Shown here piece by piece: positions 49,901 to 61,700 of a stretch of 64,000 nucleotides of DNA. A program made the translations under genes and the position numbers. The notes under the pieces were generated by a model. It searched no databases and had not been told where the DNA came from. It worked only from the letters and a program-made list of their open reading frames with translations. Source of the stretch: Stenopsyche tienmushanensis (lineage: Eukaryota > Arthropoda > Insecta > Trichoptera > Stenopsychidae). Each line of letters starts with the position of its first letter. Positions within the stretch are counted from its first letter, which is position 1. The DNA lies in NCBI GenBank assembly GCA_008973525.1, contig WACJ01000342.1, positions 1-64,000 on the forward strand. Direction: 5' to 3'.

Positions 49901-52900
49901 TGTAACCAATGCGACTGGGCACGTTTGATAAATGACCCCTCGAGTGTGTCTACATACAAACAAATTCAACATTGGGGAGACTCCATTCAGACTCGCGATC
50001 ATTAGGGCTGTGACCGACCACTACTTGTCATAAATATGCTTAATATTTCAAATATAAATTTCAACGATTTATATACGAAGCCGTTATATAAACATAGCGA
50101 ATGAAATAGGTTGAATACTTCCAACAAAGCCGCAAAATATTTTTTCATCCAATGCTGTTTCAAAACCATCAAATAATATCGGCATTATTGATAATCTTCA
50201 AATGCTTTTCAATGTGTCTATGAAGTACCTGCCATCTCCAATAAAAGTGGCTGAATTCAATGACGCATTTGATACAAGCTTTATGTACTTTGCATTTCAT
50301 GATATCTATTGTATTTTAATTAATGAGCTAATGAACCTTGGAAACGTATAAAATACTGTAGCTCATCATTTCAATTGTAGGAAAAATGAATCACAGATTC
50401 ATTTCCATTCATTAAATATAATAGCATTGAGGGTTATTTCCTAAGCTCTTATTGTATTGGGTTTAAATTCAGACAGTTAAAAATATCAATCGGCATTCAA
50501 ATAAACTCGGGAAATTGGATGTATTAATAATATTAATCGATCAATCAGGTTTTATTCTAATTTCAGGCCATTAATTAAGTCACCTTTATAAAACTAATAT
50601 GTATAATTTATTATTACACTAATTAAAGATCTTGCCCTTGGATATTTCCATGAAATATCAGGTTGAGTTATAAATAGTTGCCGGCGAAAAGAAGCCGTTA
50701 TAAATATTCGGTTTTATCATCGATGAGCCATTTGCATTGGTGAAAATAGGATATCATTAAATAAGTATTAGTACTATTAATCTTTCGACAATAGACCGTG
50801 TCAAATATTATGTTATAGTATTTTTTAACCCATAAAATGAACAATCAAAAATCTAAATCCCGTATCTCATATTGAAATTCCCGTTATTAGAGTCGAGGTG
50901 TAGTAAATACATCACCGGTAGGAAAACGTTTATTTAACAATTTGAAAAACATATATGTACTATATATATATATGTATACTAGATTATACAGTTACTGCCC
51001 CTAGGCGTCGCCTAAGCTCGCCAATAAGTAGTTAAGCCACTGTTTCCAAGCGTCCAGATTTCGGCGGAAATGTTTCGATTTAGTAGTCTTCATCGTGCTG
51101 GTGAGGTGTACGATTTGGTTTGATAAAGATCAACCACTTTTATCGGATCCTAAAGCCAATATTCATGGGGAAGAAAATATTGTGTATGGTGAGATCGTTA
51201 AGGCATAACCTAACAAAGAAATCGTATATCTATTGCCACAAGTCTTCTCTCACGGCAAAAAATTGAGTAATTTTTAACAGAATATTTATTTATATATTTA
51301 TATACTGGAGATGAAAAATGGGTAAACTACGATAATGTTGTACGCAAAAGACAATGAATATGTATTAAAATCGGCAATTATTTATGACTCAACCTGATAT
51401 ATATCATAATTTTCAATAATGATTATTATCAAGATTTTTAAAAAATGACCTTTATATTGATTCAATTTCAAAATATTAGAATGCTATATGCCTGCTGTAG
51501 CTAAAGCTGGATGCAATGGCGTGACGATAAACGACAAATGTACATTTGTTGTAGCATTAAGCTCCATCAAATATAAAATATGCCAAATATTGGTACAACA
51601 TCGTGCATACATGATATTTTATAAACGGATTTAACAGTTTCGGATGAATGTATTGATATTTATAAGGTAAATAAAAGATACATTTTTATTTCGTCCACGA
51701 ACTTACGGGCATGACCTGTATCGTAGATAAACCCGATAAAAAATATACGACGAAGAACGAACGAAGAATATCAAGTATATAATTACACAGGTCCTACTCT
51801 TGATGAGTAAGCAAATCTCGAGCACGTTTGATTCCATATCAGGAACATCCTAAGGCAAATAATAAAAAAAGGTGCGATATCCATGGCATGTTTTTGTTGA
51901 CTGTTACGTGTTCGTAACGTGTATATACATGTATACAAGGCTCAATCTGGATAATTTGATGCTTAACTTAATTTGATGGATTATGTTCGGCGAGTTCGTC
52001 GGTCAGCCAACGAAGTAATTTGGTATTGGTTTTTTTGCGTGGCTGCAAATTTGAAATTCCCTTTCTATCGAGTTTACATGCTAAATGATTGCCTTATCGC
52101 ATTTGAGGCCTTAATGTTTTCATTTTTGCGAAATTGTCAAGTGTACAAGAACAATATTGTGGTGGTTTTGTTAGCTTATTAAATGGCTGAACGCAACTTA
52201 TGCTGGATGGAAATACTTGACCTTATTCAGTAGTTACCGCCGTAAAAATGATTAAATAAGTTTTCAAATTTTCCTCAACTAGCAACTGCAGTTAGAACTT
52301 TCTTTTAACGAATGAATTTTCAGCTCGATGATGACGAAGCGAAAGAATAGTAAAGTTCATCTCGTGTCTAATAAAATAGCATTACAAGTATTATAAAAAT
52401 ATTTAAGGTTGTTTGTAATTTGATTTATTATATTTTTTAATGTCCAAGACCTGTTAGCTTGTGATTGCAAATTTTAATTGAGATTTTTACTTTAGGATTA
52501 GTCAAAAAAGTATATTATAATAGATTTTTGGCTGCAAACCTATTGAATATATAATATTTAGTTAGTAATCTTATGACTCTTATAACTACCGATTTTTATA
52601 AAAAGCTACATACTTGATGCAGTAAAATATGAAAAGCTGAACGAAAAAATTCCACAATTATTGATCTTCAATGCATAGTCTTCCTATACTAATCGTACAG
52701 AATCCTATTATATTGATGAAATGATATTGATCCTATTAATTATAAGTATATTGATGAGATGGATATATATTGACTTTGAATGTTATTTAAATGTGGATAA
52801 TAATCTCCTAGCATGCGATATGGAGTCGATTCACATCTTGTGCAATTCAATATTGAAAGACAAACCGGATGAAGATGATGAGGCAGACTATCCTCCATCA

Positions 52901-55900
52901 ATATCTATATCTTATAAAGGTCGTTAAAAATGTTAAAATATGCACGTATTTTAATGCTTTAAACGATCATGACACAGTTCATATTTGCAATGCAAATAAT
53001 TTAGTCCAGGAACAAAAAACCACTATTGAAACTTTATTAAATATTAATATTGAATGTTTAGAAATAAACATGCAATATTTTTTCACATTTAACATTTGGC
53101 TGATATTAGCCATTGCGTTGCAGAGATGAAGCAAATGCGTCCCTTAATTGTTGATATTGTAATATTCATTCAGTTGTACTCGCTAATAATATTGCTGATG
53201 TATCGAAAATAATTTATTGACACTTGGACTGATTTAGGTTTATAGCCTCTTTAAAATGGCTGGACTTAGGACCGTGCAATAAATTTACACAATTGATATC
53301 GAACATTAAATTAAATCAGTTTGCATTACTCGAGAGTAATTCAAAGATGACAGCTACGAGCCTTTATTGTCTCGAAAGTATTTCAATTGAAACTGATGAC
53401 AGTCGTCGAAAATTTCTAGCAATTTGTAAATCTGATAAAATGGGGAAATAAAAATATATTGCGCGAAAATCTTTCGGATTAATTTCTGCTTTTAAAATAC
53501 GAACGATTTCGGAAAATGCAGATTTTTGAAAATTTTGTGACATGCCATTCAACTCGCGTAGAAAACGCTTTTTGTTCGTCATTTATCATCTAAAAGAGAA
53601 TGGAGAGAAGGGATAAAAATATGAAAAGAGAAATTTTCACGTTTACACGGTTGGATAACGTATAGATTGATGAGATTTGTACGCAAATTTGCAGACCGCT
53701 CTCGTTGTTCTGAATAGAGAGTTGAAGCGCTGATCAATCAGGGCTCACAAGTACCTTTCAATTCTATTAGGGTTTGCCCTTTAAAGCTTCACTTCCACGT
53801 CTGTCAAAAGATAAATGATGGTCGGCAGAAAGGTGAATATTATTAACACATTCTTTGCGAACTGAAAAATAATCACTTTATCGCGCCGTGGGCCTTAAGA
53901 ACTAGAATATTTATAAAGCGAGCTAGGGGTTGGGGTTGAAGATTTACAGGCTGAGCCTTTCTGTACTGTAAGTAGACACGCAATCAAAATTATAGCATTA
54001 CAAAAGAAATCATTATCTAGCGAATGTTTTATTCAGAGGTTTAATTGTGATAAAAAGAGTAAACGTGTGCCTATTGATAAAAAGGGCATAAATCTTTTCC
54101 ATTTTATTTCTAAATTTGGAGCAATACATAACGATTTTGTTGAATATAAAAAAATCATAAAATAAATGCTAACACTACGTATTGATAGATGAGATAATAG
54201 CAGTGATTCAATTTTAAACATGAGAATAAATCATAATTGTTAAGCCTGTGCGTCAAAATATAATTTTTCAATAAGTAAAATTAATCCAACGATATTTCAA
54301 TAGAATTGTTGAATACATCCTGAAGGATAGCTCATATTTAAATTGAATCTTGCTCTTGGGTTCTTAACAACTATCTTTTAAATGCAATACGGTGACGCAC
54401 AAGCGTGTTGCTTAGAAATTCATTTAGCATGCATATATATACAAATAATTCACAATATTGCAAAAAAGTGTGCATTGGGAAAAAATGCAAACATGACCAA
54501 TGTCCGCCTTTATGCGGCGTCAAGTTCTTTCGTTTCAATCATTTTGCGGTGGATACAATAACTTCGGATTAACAAGGTGGAAAAAGATTTCTTCTTAATG
54601 TCATTTAATAGGAAAAAAGATGATTTTTCACCTGTGAACGATGTTGGCGAGCAAGTCATTGTGTCTGAGCCGATAATCTGGCGGGACACGGTCATAGTTG
54701 ACAGTGAGAGTGCCTGCCCTAACGCAGCGCTCGTATTCTGCTGCAGGATGTGCCCGAAATTCACGCGCGAAGACATCCAAAATGCGTTCACCCACCCACC
54801 TCCCCTTGGTGAAGGTCGTAAACGTGAAGTAGTATGGATACACTTTGCGAAGCCCTGAAACGAAAAACAAACAAAAAAAATTAGATTGGAAACTATGAAA
54901 CGGGCGTTAGGGTTATTCCGTAACATGCGCTCGATATTTTTGTTCATAATTTTAATAAAGTTAATTTCGATTTTTTTTTCATGTTTGCATCTAATTTTAT
55001 TTATCTCCGAAACCAAATGGAAATAAAACGCGATTTACATCTACTTTTTTTGTACGAGTTCAATTTAAAACATAGCGCAAATCAAGCTTCTTATTTGTAT
55101 TCACCGCTCGTTTCATAGTTTCCAACCCAATAGATAAGCATTTATGCATCCGACGCTAATGCTGCACATGGCTGTCAGGTAAATTCATCAAGCATATAAC
55201 ATCAAAATTTTATAACAAATAGCCGCTATGATATACAATTGATTTTAAACGTTTTAGCGTAAATATAATAACTCAATCGGAAATCGATTATATTTATTTG
55301 AATACTATGGCTTGTATGTATCTATTGTCTGGGAATCTGTGCCTGTTTATTATCGACCACCTGGATTCTATTGGGCTATTCAATGTCTCATTGAAACCAG
55401 GCGGTCTGTTAATAGGGAGTGGATGATATCTAAACTAAGAAACAATCCTTTGGACGAGATCCAATTTTAGATTTATTCAAGCCGTAGTCAAAATCGGTTC
55501 AATTTTTATTTATTAAAATACAATACGTAGTCAAAATTAAAGGTGCATCTCTACCATTTATTCCAGAAACAAATACAATTGTCCTTTGTACAATAGAATA
55601 GTTATATACCAAAAGCTATTCATCAGTTTGTTAAAAAGGAATATTTTTGCTAGTCTTATAAAAGTAAGTCAAAGTCATATCGCTAGGAACACTCCATTCG
55701 AGAATTTAATGCAAGTCCGGAATATAATAGAGGGTGCGGCAGGGAAACATCCTTATTTGAAACGCGCACCCCAAAGCGAAAACTATTCCCAGAAGGTTGG
55801 GGTGGCACTCATTCAAAAAGAGCAAGACTTGATGTTTTAGTCATGTATGTTTAGTAACGGATCTTACAGTTAACTGTCTTTAAATGTCATCCTTTAACAA

Positions 55901-58713
55901 GGAAAAAAATAATTCAACTGATATATTTTACAATGTTATTCATTTTTAAAATAAGGTAGAATCCCTTCTTCTTATTTAAAATGTTATAAAAATAAATTGA
56001 TCCTAAGAATATATATGGAAGGAATTATTTCATGTTGCATGGAAAAAATAGCCTAAATGATTACGATAGTATTTTTATAGGATTTTTAGTAGTATTTGTA
56101 ATTTTAATCGTTTTTAAGGGTTAACCATTTTCCAACGCATGCCGTGTCTGATCTTAATATTCGATGCTAGCGATGTGATCGAAATAATAGTTTTGATCAA
56201 GTTTAAATGATAGAACAAAACGATGAATTAAAATTAGATCCAGGCTATTTACAACAGCAAGAAAACGCGTGGTAAAAAAGCCATGTTTAAGATATTATCG
56301 TTGTTTTGCATTGCAGGGAAAAACCCAAAATTACCATGATAAAACTTAATAAATTCAAGATAAACAGTCTAAAAAAAAGGAGAACAAGGAAGATTGGTGC
56401 AGGGAAGGAATGAGTAATACACAGAAATCGTGTAAAAGGCCAATTTGTCTAGCCAACCTAGAGCGGAGGGCGTTTAAAATGTCAGAATGAAAAAAAGGAG
56501 CCTTTCCGCTCGGTAAACAACAAAAGGTCTGCAATTGACCTTTTAATCTAGTTCAAGTATCAAGGCGTTTTTTGGGGAATACTGGAAAAGCTACAATGAA
56601 CACGGTTTAATGTAGTATTTAAAGTTGCTGGGAATTATCATGCGGAGTAAGCTGATAACAATAGGTAAATTTTATTATTCTTCAACGGGTGACGTGGCAA
56701 TCGGCCCTAGATTTGGGGTGTTTTAGGGGGGAGTGGAGATTCACAATTTTTTTGGGATTCCATGCGCCGAAACAAGGCGCGTAAAACCTAAAAAAATAGC
56801 TAGAAAAAAGCTTTGTGAGAAAAACTGAATCTGGAATGGGAGCAGACGAAGATTATAACGGGGGATGAAAAAAAAAGCTGAGTTTGAATGCTGAAAGCGC
56901 ACAAAGTCGAACATGAAAGCGGATATGTTTTCTATTTTAAAATATTTTAATGAGAATTTAAAATGATTTCTCAAGTCTGTCGGCATGTCTTGAGGACCCA
57001 TTACAATAATTAGTGCAAAATGTGGTCGAAATATGCATAATTGAGGCGAACGGGCATTCTGGATGTTGGCAAGGCACGCCCAAGCTGTACGAGTGGACAC
57101 GCCCTGGATGATTAAATCCAAAATATGATTATAAAGATAAAACGAGTGATTTAGTAGGCGATGATTATAAGGCTGATGCTAAATTTGGCTCTAGCGTAAA
57201 GCATGTAATCAATGGAATGCTTGGTCAAATTAAATTGGCAGAAGAAGTACTGAAAAGGTAATCTTGTTAAGTGGGGCAGGTCGACATGAAGATGTACAAT
57301 CAATACACACGTTTCAGTACTCCTAAGCTTAAAATCATGTGTTATTATCCTAAATATGTTTATGTTGGATTAATGATCGAGTGCTTATATTAAATTGTTA
57401 ATTCAATCTAGCAAATCAAACTTAATATGAATAATATAACTTTTTTATTTTGGTTGCTTTTTGCAATGTACGCAAACACAAAAGATAAATGAAAAAAGAT
57501 ATAGCCACAGACGTACCAGGTCTTAAAATTTGATTGGCTATGGAATAGCTCAAGTATCCCGAAGAATGCTTTATTGATTATTATTCAAAGAGACAATAAG
57601 TTCGAGTTTATCGCACATGATTGTTATTCCTTTACAAATAAAATATAAAGGACGAATTACTCAGGCGAGTTCACATTAATCAAAGGCAAAACGGTAATTA
57701 CACGCTTTAAGGATTGTTTATTTGACTTTTTAAAAATCCTTTATCGATTTAAAGGTTCGCGTGACTGCCAATGAAAAAGGGTCATCGATGTCCTTTATCA
57801 GATTCGAATACCTCACAGAATTTTATTAACGCGACGGGCACGTCTCAGGGATCGCTCCTAAAAATGAAAAAGGACACAGCGCCCAGCAAATATTTTTCGA
57901 CGAGAGTTTTATTAAAAATTTAATGATTTCAAATAAAATCCGTGCAGAGTTGGATATAAACAGCTTGCTCGTACAGTACTGTTTGCTGAATACAGAAAGT
58001 GGATAGCTGCTTCAAAACATATGAGACATTTGTGTCTCGGGGGTAATGCAAGTACATTACTCATATGTCATTGTATCCTTTATTGGAGGAACGCTCAGGG
58101 ATTGGAGAAGACCACACGTGGAAGACTCATGCACCGGTCAAAGTTAAATTTATTTATTTGAGCAGACTATTTAGGTTTTTAAAAATGTATTCATAAAACG
58201 TGGGGCATGTAAGTGATATCGGTACTACACGGAATATCTATAAATACCGGATCGATAATGCCGACGATAAATAAATGTTAAGGTTCAAAGTTTTCGGCTT
58301 ATTCCGAAGAACTCTCTTTTTGTGAGAGCTTATACTAAGAAGTCCTTTATAGAATCGCAAATAAATAATCACAAGAAAACAGTATGCGGGTTTCAGCCAT
58401 TGTGCGTATGTTTGCTTGGAAATTATTTTGTTCCACAGCAGAATACAAAACCTAAAATAGATTTCGTGCAGGGCATAAGATTTAATTTACAGCTTAATTA
58501 ATTAAGATAAATCTAACGACGTCTATAGCCATATAGATGGGAAAGTTTGTCATATTTTATTTAGCACAAAGAACGTTCAATCGGTACGTCCATGGATTAT
58601 GGAAAAAAATAAAACAAATACTCACCATTCTCGATGTAGTAAGAGGTCTCGTTATAGCGGTCGTCTGTGAATCCTGGCCGCTTTGCCTTGAGGGCTTTTG
58701 TCTCAAGTTTCGC
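31989..58713 (-). CDS. RPUSD2: RPUSD2, RluA-family RNA pseudouridine synthase (5' end not found)
   Basis: Converts uridine to pseudouridine in RNA. Exons in order: 58713-58626, 54854-54632, then either 45974-45887 or 42560-42473, then 39491-39383, 38023-37912, 33415-33225, 33047-32838, 32759-32503, 32307-32152, 32066-31989. All phases agree and there is no frameshift: 504 codons including stop with one alternative exon. Numbered from the first visible codon, an S4-like RNA-binding segment ([16 protein letters not shown]) falls at about 50-104. The catalytic Asp is residue 165 in [10 protein letters not shown]; the substrate motif [16 protein letters not shown] is at about 256-271, followed by [10 protein letters not shown] Ser/Thr-rich linker covers 340-426, and the conserved C-terminal block ([26 protein letters not shown]) ends the protein. 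Human RPUSD2 is about 545 aa, so a short N-terminal exon is missing or lies beyond the window. Introns reach about 8.7 kb and contain mariner and LINE relics. Confidence 0.93.
34500..34660. repeat. tgcgatttt repeat / MITE-like fragment
   Basis: Units tgcgattttgg, tgcgattttttt and tgcgattttccacgga are spaced through the stretch, with tgggacgcat and cggaacacat as related sub-repeats. The pattern resembles the hairpin ends of Tc1/mariner-class MITEs, but I could not define termini. Confidence 0.35.
35053..35290 (-). promoter_or_regulatory. GC-rich block; candidate alternative first exon/promoter
   Basis: A CpG-rich block in an AT-rich RPUSD2 intron. On the minus strand, GTTTCG is followed by gtaagtgcc, a near-ideal donor (exon edge 35053). 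On the plus strand, GAGACAAA is followed by gtaagg, also donor-like (about 35130). A minus-strand exon here would be non-coding 5' UTR, because the ATGs in it are soon followed by stops. It could serve a short RPUSD2 isoform or an unrelated non-coding transcript. This is inference from composition and splice signals only. Confidence 0.3.
35940..36330 (+). pseudogene. Mariner transposase relic
   Basis: It reads [19 protein letters not shown], then in another frame [20 protein letters not shown] and [10 protein letters not shown], which contains the first catalytic Asp region. Weak remnants such as ALLVCLTE and NLPQLKKKN follow. Frameshifts and stops make it dead. It resembles the relic at 23588 in its RKLC.RWVLHLL motif. 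Confidence 0.65.
38430..38785 (-). pseudogene. Non-LTR retrotransposon (LINE) reverse-transcriptase tail
   Basis: The minus-strand frame from 38785 has [15 protein letters not shown]...[18 protein letters not shown], the typical end of LINE reverse transcriptases (RRMLKISW...RKLEYFGHIMR). Past a stop, [11 protein letters not shown] and then, in another frame, [17 protein letters not shown] continue the tail. It is a truncated, frameshifted fragment in the RPUSD2 intron just upstream of exon 37912-38023. Confidence 0.6.
38960..39271 (-). pseudogene. Mariner transposase N-terminal relic
   Basis: The minus-strand frame has [40 protein letters not shown] and [19 protein letters not shown]. This matches the helix-turn-helix N-terminal half of mariner transposases (ENPRYTTREIAE...VWVPHEL). 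No catalytic domain follows. It lies between the LINE tail and the RPUSD2 catalytic exon. Confidence 0.65.
39383..39491 (-). other. RPUSD2: RPUSD2 catalytic exon
   Basis: A 109-base constitutive exon encoding [11 protein letters not shown] and [10 protein letters not shown], the latter holding the nucleophilic aspartate of RluA-type synthases. It begins in phase 0, so either alternative exon upstream joins it as P-VHPCG. Confidence 0.93.
39492..42472. other. RPUSD2 intron, no gene seen
   Basis: AT-rich, with a partial match at about 41967-41986 to the dispersed repeat at 26046. I see no supported coding sequence on either strand. Confidence 0.6.
42473..42560 (-). other. RPUSD2: RPUSD2 alternative exon A (mutually exclusive)
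   Basis: 88 bases, acceptor ctactgggcgaag, donor gtgagt. After completing an Arg codon with its first base it encodes 29 residues starting [14 protein letters not shown] and ending [10 protein letters not shown]. It has the same length, phase and fold position as exon B at 45887-45974, with about half the residues identical. Since 88 is not a multiple of three, using both exons or neither shifts the frame. Confidence 0.85.
42561..45886. other. Intron between RPUSD2 alternative exons A and B, no gene seen
   Basis: 3.3 kb of AT-rich sequence. I looked for a third copy of the 88-base exon (the KP.S.P pattern followed by a donor on the minus strand) and found none. Confidence 0.55.
45887..45974 (-). 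other. RPUSD2: RPUSD2 alternative exon B (mutually exclusive)
   Basis: 88 bases, acceptor ttggattacag, donor gtaagt. After completing an Arg codon it encodes 29 residues starting [14 protein letters not shown] and ending [10 protein letters not shown]. It lies upstream of exon A in transcript order. Its splice sites look the stronger of the two, so it may be the default exon. Human RPUSD2 has VVVDKPSSIPVHPCGR at this place, so both exons fit the family. Confidence 0.88.
47630..48270 (+). pseudogene. Mariner transposase relic with internal deletion
   Basis: Reading across frames: [20 protein letters not shown], then [20 protein letters not shown] with the first catalytic Asp, then after a gap [40 protein letters not shown] (the third Asp region) and [15 protein letters not shown]. 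The part with the second Asp (HDNARPH in intact elements) is degraded. Dead element. Confidence 0.8.
50845..50985. repeat. Dispersed repeat, copy B (inverted relative to copy A)
   Basis: It contains agtaaatacatcaccggtag and ttagagtcgagg, the reverse complement of the tracts at 25950-26080. It also shares a flanking tttgaaaaacatatatgtac that is inverted in copy A. Confidence 0.6.
51030..51360 (+). pseudogene. Degenerate mariner fragment
   Basis: 51304-51357 reads [17 protein letters not shown] and a stop, the mariner first-Asp motif. Upstream, FRRKCFDL is like the mariner N-terminal FRSGDFDL. The rest is decayed. Confidence 0.5.
54855..58625. other. RPUSD2 intron, no gene seen
   Basis: 3.8 kb between the S4-like exon and the first visible exon. 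Moderately AT-rich. I see neither coding sequence nor a recognisable element. Confidence 0.55.
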
Positions 58714-61700
58714 CTGGAACAGTCAGAAATAAGGATAGTCAATAAGGGCGTATAATTCGCAGCCAGATTTGGGTGGTCTAGTTAATATTTGAGAATGCTC
58801 AACAGCATAATTGTCCCCTAGCAAAATTAAGCCGATCCGAGAGAGAAAACACTGCAGGTAGCATCAATCCTCATTAGGTTCGAAAAAAATGGGTTCCACC
58901 GGAGACTGACACGAACGGTATATCGAAACTCAAAAATAGATTTAGAAAATAGCCTTTAAACAGCTTATACAAAACATTCGAAACAAGGACGTTCAAAATT
59001 TAAAAAAAAACATATTAAGTGTTAAATGTACTTTGTCTAATTAAAACCAAGCGTGATGAGACATTCCCGAGGGTGCTAGAAGAATATGAAATGTGCGATG
59101 ACGCCATTTTTCATTACATTAAACTAAATATATGAAGTATGCTTTAACATCCTCATAATTGAGATGCCAAATGTAGGATAATTAATTGAACGAAACTAAT
59201 TCAATTGCCGATTTTCATAATTGAATTCCGAACTTCATGAGATTTGAAGAAGTATCACAACTGAAATAAATGAAGAAAAGCTACGGTGGAAGCATTCATA
59301 ATGAATGATTTAATTGTTGCAATGTTGCGAATTTTTATGAGCAGTTAAAAGCCGATGATACTTAAAAAATCTAATAACACACGATGTATTTATCGGAAAA
59401 ATTATGTATTGATTATATCGAATAAAAGTGCAGAATCACACAGACCACAAATATCCATATATTGAACATTTTTTTGGATTTATTCCGAAAATCACTTATC
59501 AATTTGTGAAACTGGAATGTTCACATTATTCATATTATCAGTATTGTGTATTTATATGGTTTTTTCAAGTCAAGAAAAAAATATTTGCAGCCATACTAAA
59601 TATGTATACTTATGAAAAATTAATCCGAATATCGAACGCAAGATTGTATCATATTTGTATAATAAAATAGCTTGGTAAATAAAATATTAAATTTTGATCA
59701 TAGATTGATATTGATTAAATATTAAAAAAAAATTAAACTCGGATAGTTTGTGTTCATATTAATATTTTGTTGACTAAAATTTGCAAGTATAATATTTGAT
59801 GTATGAATAAGATAGATTATTACGTTGGCCTAAATATAAGCGGCAATTTGGTCCAAGAAAAAGAATATAGTTTGAACATTGTAATTTATAAATGAATTAA
59901 TGCAAAAAAGTAGTATATTTGAATGGTATCAAATTATTAGCGTTTCTTGGTGGATACATATTAATGAATTGTTTCCTTTAAGGATGAAATATGGATAGTA
60001 TAGAGTTTGGAATACATTTGCTCGTCGTAAAAGTGTCAAATTTATGAGTTCGTCCTTTTGATTCGGGCAAAGGTTAACAAGTGATTTGAATTTCAATCGC
60101 CATTCCAGAATTTATTCCCTTTCAAGCAGAATAAATTGAAGATATAAAACCAAGATTGGGTCATTAATAAAACTGATTAAAATTTCTGATACGAATTTAG
60201 CATAAAAATGGCCATTAGATTCCATTGTGGAATATTCAAAATTTTACGATTGAAGAGTTTTGAAATTTAAAAAAATGCTTATGAAGTATTTATACTTTCA
60301 TTCTCGGTATGAAGGAAGAATGTGACGGGAAGATTGATCGCTTATCTCATCAGATGACATGCCTTTATGTACACATCCGAAAATCTGAAAGAAAAAAATG
60401 CACACGTTCGTAGGCGTGGCGTTAACCAGTCTATTCACTGGCAAGGAAGAAAAGGAAGACTACAATAAATGGATTGTGGCTTGAAATAGAATGGTGTTTG
60501 TCGGTACGTGGATGGGAGTAGCTAACTCCTCGAATTGAGCACATGGGCTTGACGACACAAGAGAAATCTTATATGCTGAAATAGAATTGACGTATATGTC
60601 GCGAGTCGAGCCATTTCGTAATTAAATCAATATTTCATCTTCCAAGGGAGGAAATTATATATGAATTTGAATTCCATTCAGAATATATTTCGTCGATATT
60701 CAAATCCTATACATAATAAGTAATGACAGTCCAACGTAAAAGCAAAAGTCGAGTTTATCGCCTGTAATAACCGAAATAGGCCACAAAGCCGTAATAATAA
60801 CACATTCGTTAATGGGCGATTCGTCGCAAATGAAATTCTAATTTCGACTTCGACACGTAACTCTTTCCTTCCATCACGCTTCGGGTTCTATAATCTAGAT
60901 AATCTACGCAAATAGGCTGTTTCGCTGAACTTGTATAATCTGAAAAAATAACAAATAACTTTAAGGCAGATTGTCGAAATGACAGTTCCGGAAAAAAGCA
61001 GAAGCGAAAACAGGCGTGAAATGAAAAACAACCTTTCGGGGCGCCCATAATGTGTGCAAAATGCGTGCCTCAAATACGGAAAGCAAAATATTTTTTTATA
61101 CAAATCAGAAAATTTGCACATTTTCTTGACGCGCTGGTGGCGACGTCTCCATTGGATGTTGTTAAGGGAAAATCGTATCCTATTATTTTTATCACACAGC
61201 CAGAATGCGTCGCAATAACATCAAAAAACGAATCTGTAATACAAATCAATTTCATGTACATCACCGCTATTAGGGGCCCATTGGATTATTAACGAAGGAC
61301 TTATTTATTCATGGTGCTTTTATTAAGGATTCAACACAAATGTATATCTCTCCAGTGGTAGCAAACATTGATCAAAGCAGAAATTAACATCATGTATAAT
61401 CAATGACTGCGTAAAAGTGGCATGAAAACTAAATTATAACAAACTAAACACTCTAAAAACAGGAAATTGTTCACGATTTTGCATCAGTGGATTTATTCGC
61501 CTATTTTTTGAAACAACAATATAAATTAATTATCTGTTAATGTTCTGAGTAGAGATGATATATTACATTTCGATGTTTATTTTTTGACAAGTGCAAATTA
61601 GAATATCGTTAAATTAATCATGTATTGAGACAAATCTCAACAACATACCAAAAATTGTACTAACCGCCACGGCTGCCAACCGCCGCGGCGTATCTCGGAC

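Larger units (their letters stand above)
45975..54631. other. Large RPUSD2 intron with mariner relics
   Basis: 8.7 kb, AT-rich. It contains a mariner relic at 47630-48270, a second weak one at 51030-51360 and the inverted copy of the 25950 repeat at 50845-50985. I support no other genes. Confidence 0.6.
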
